In this document: positions 62,936 to 64,000 of the stretch, one piece after another
Numbering within the stretch: the first letter of the stretch is position 1
Layout: the number at the start of each line of letters is the position of its first letter
Assembly: GCA_024362935.1 (NCBI GenBank)
Contig: JANCRA010000003.1
Location: forward strand, 1,857,501-1,921,500
Length of the DNA stretch: 64,000 bases
Direction of reading: 5' to 3'
Origin: Setophaga petechia
Taxonomy: Eukaryota; Chordata; Aves; Passeriformes; Parulidae
Translations under genes and position numbers: made by a program
Notes under the pieces: generated by a model
What the model was told of the DNA's origin: nothing
The model's input: the letters and a program-made list of their open reading frames with translations, nothing else
The model's database searches: none

Positions 62936-64000
62936 GTAAGTGGGATGCTTCTTAATTTCAGTGTTAGTTTTGGGGTTTCTCCCTCTTTCCCCTCAACCCA
63001 CTCTTTGTAGTCTCTCCAGTCTTGGTTTTGAGCTTTCAGGCAAACTTCGGCATGAGCTGTTGCTGAAGCCTGGGCTCTGCTCCTCCCTGAGGTCCTGCCA
63101 CTTTGGGGTGGTCTCTCTCATTAGAAACTCTTAATTTCTTATAGCAGGGGGCTGGGTCCAAGCTGGTAAAGCAGGATGTTCCCCACAGATGCAAAGTGAC
63201 TTTATTTGCTGGGCACTCAGCTTCACAGAAATTGTCAGGTGTGGGCTTCATTGAGATTTGGAAAGTCGGGATATTGTTTCTTTATCCCTTGGTTCCAAAA
63301 CTTGGAAAAACATGGATTAAGAAAAAAATTGCCAGCCAAAAAAAGCTTTAATTTCCTCTAAGCAGAAATATTTTGGTGTGGTATTTTGGATGGTGTTCTA
63401 CTTTGAATTCAGTCAGCAGTGAAATGAGGTTTTCCTACAGTGCTTGGATGCGTAGAGGGAGGTGGGAATTGTGACGCTGGTCACACCTCAAGGTACAGCA
63501 CATCCCATTAGATGCCAGGCAGCTTGGACCTGTTGATCCAGGCCTCTTGGTAGAGGAAAGCTCCAGGTTGTGTTATAAAAGCTGATTTTGCCAAGACATC
63601 CTTCTCCAAGGGTGTGGCAGACCAGGACACCAACACAGCACAGTGGGGATGAAATATCCCTGCAGCAGAACTCTTCTGGTCAGGTTGGCTTTGTTCAGAA
63701 GTGTCTGTCTCTTGTCCCAATGTATTCTCCGTTGATAACTTGGCCAAATCAGATTATCCTGGGGAAATTCTTTCCCATGGATCCCTTTTCCCTTGCCCCA
63801 GCCAAAGCCTTGTTGGGCTGAAGGAGGCATCTCTGGATGCTCATTTGCTGGAGCCTCACTGAGCCTGTGCACTTCATCTCAGCCCAGGATTTTCAAAACA
63901 TCTCTTCCAAACTCCTCCAGATGCTTTGTGCAGTGGCAGTGCCACAGGGAACCTCTGTGTGTGCAGCAAGGCACCAGCCAGTCCAGCCTGGGGCACAGCC
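62936..64000 (+). other. DAAM1: Start of DAAM1 intron 2
   Basis: This begins with the consensus donor GTAAGT. The remaining ~1 kb shows no exon, repeat or RNA gene that I can name. The next coding exon is not inside the window. Confidence 0.8.

Noticed and set aside
62936..63010. Continuation of the coding frame beyond residue 61
   Set aside because: The frame reads through a consensus GTAAGT donor at the position where DAAM1 is expected to continue with a different exon.

Overview
This is vertebrate, almost certainly avian, DNA. Non-coding sequence carries many chicken-repeat-1 (CR1) LINE fragments on both strands. Two LTR families are present, and one resembles an LTR I know from songbirds, so a passerine is the likely source; that is inference from remembered repeats. 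No prokaryotic, plasmid or viral gene set is present, and most open reading frames are chance or repeat-derived.

The one gene I can support is the 5' end of DAAM1 (Dishevelled-associated activator of morphogenesis 1) on the + strand. DAAM1 is a formin that links Wnt/planar-cell-polarity signalling through Dishevelled to Rho and actin assembly. About 1-22.3 kb is upstream intergenic DNA with CR1 pieces, an old LINE fragment in antisense and a 141-bp tandem duplication. About 22.25-23.5 kb is a CpG-island promoter with a short motif cluster just upstream and a GC-rich minisatellite that overlaps the probable non-coding exon 1. About 23.05-62.71 kb is intron 1 (roughly 40 kb). The first coding exon (exon 2) is 62,712-62,935, with the ATG at 62,753, 61 codons and a phase-0 donor. 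The rest, to 64,000, is the start of intron 2; the remainder of DAAM1 lies beyond the window.

Intron 1 is structurally rich. It holds an 11-copy minisatellite (37.44-38.03 kb), a solo LTR (49.74-50.12 kb), a cluster of local duplications (50.3-52.3 kb) running into a near-perfect 120-bp-arm inverted repeat (52.29-52.67 kb), a tandem duplication of a 606-bp unit containing an LTR (55.79-56.96 kb), and one exon-like segment with good splice signals (42,615-42,713).

I found no convincing new gene system. The most useful leads are structural: the repeat array at the exon 1 donor, the intronic inverted repeat, the exon-like segment and the LTR duplication. All need alignment or RNA data that I could not consult.
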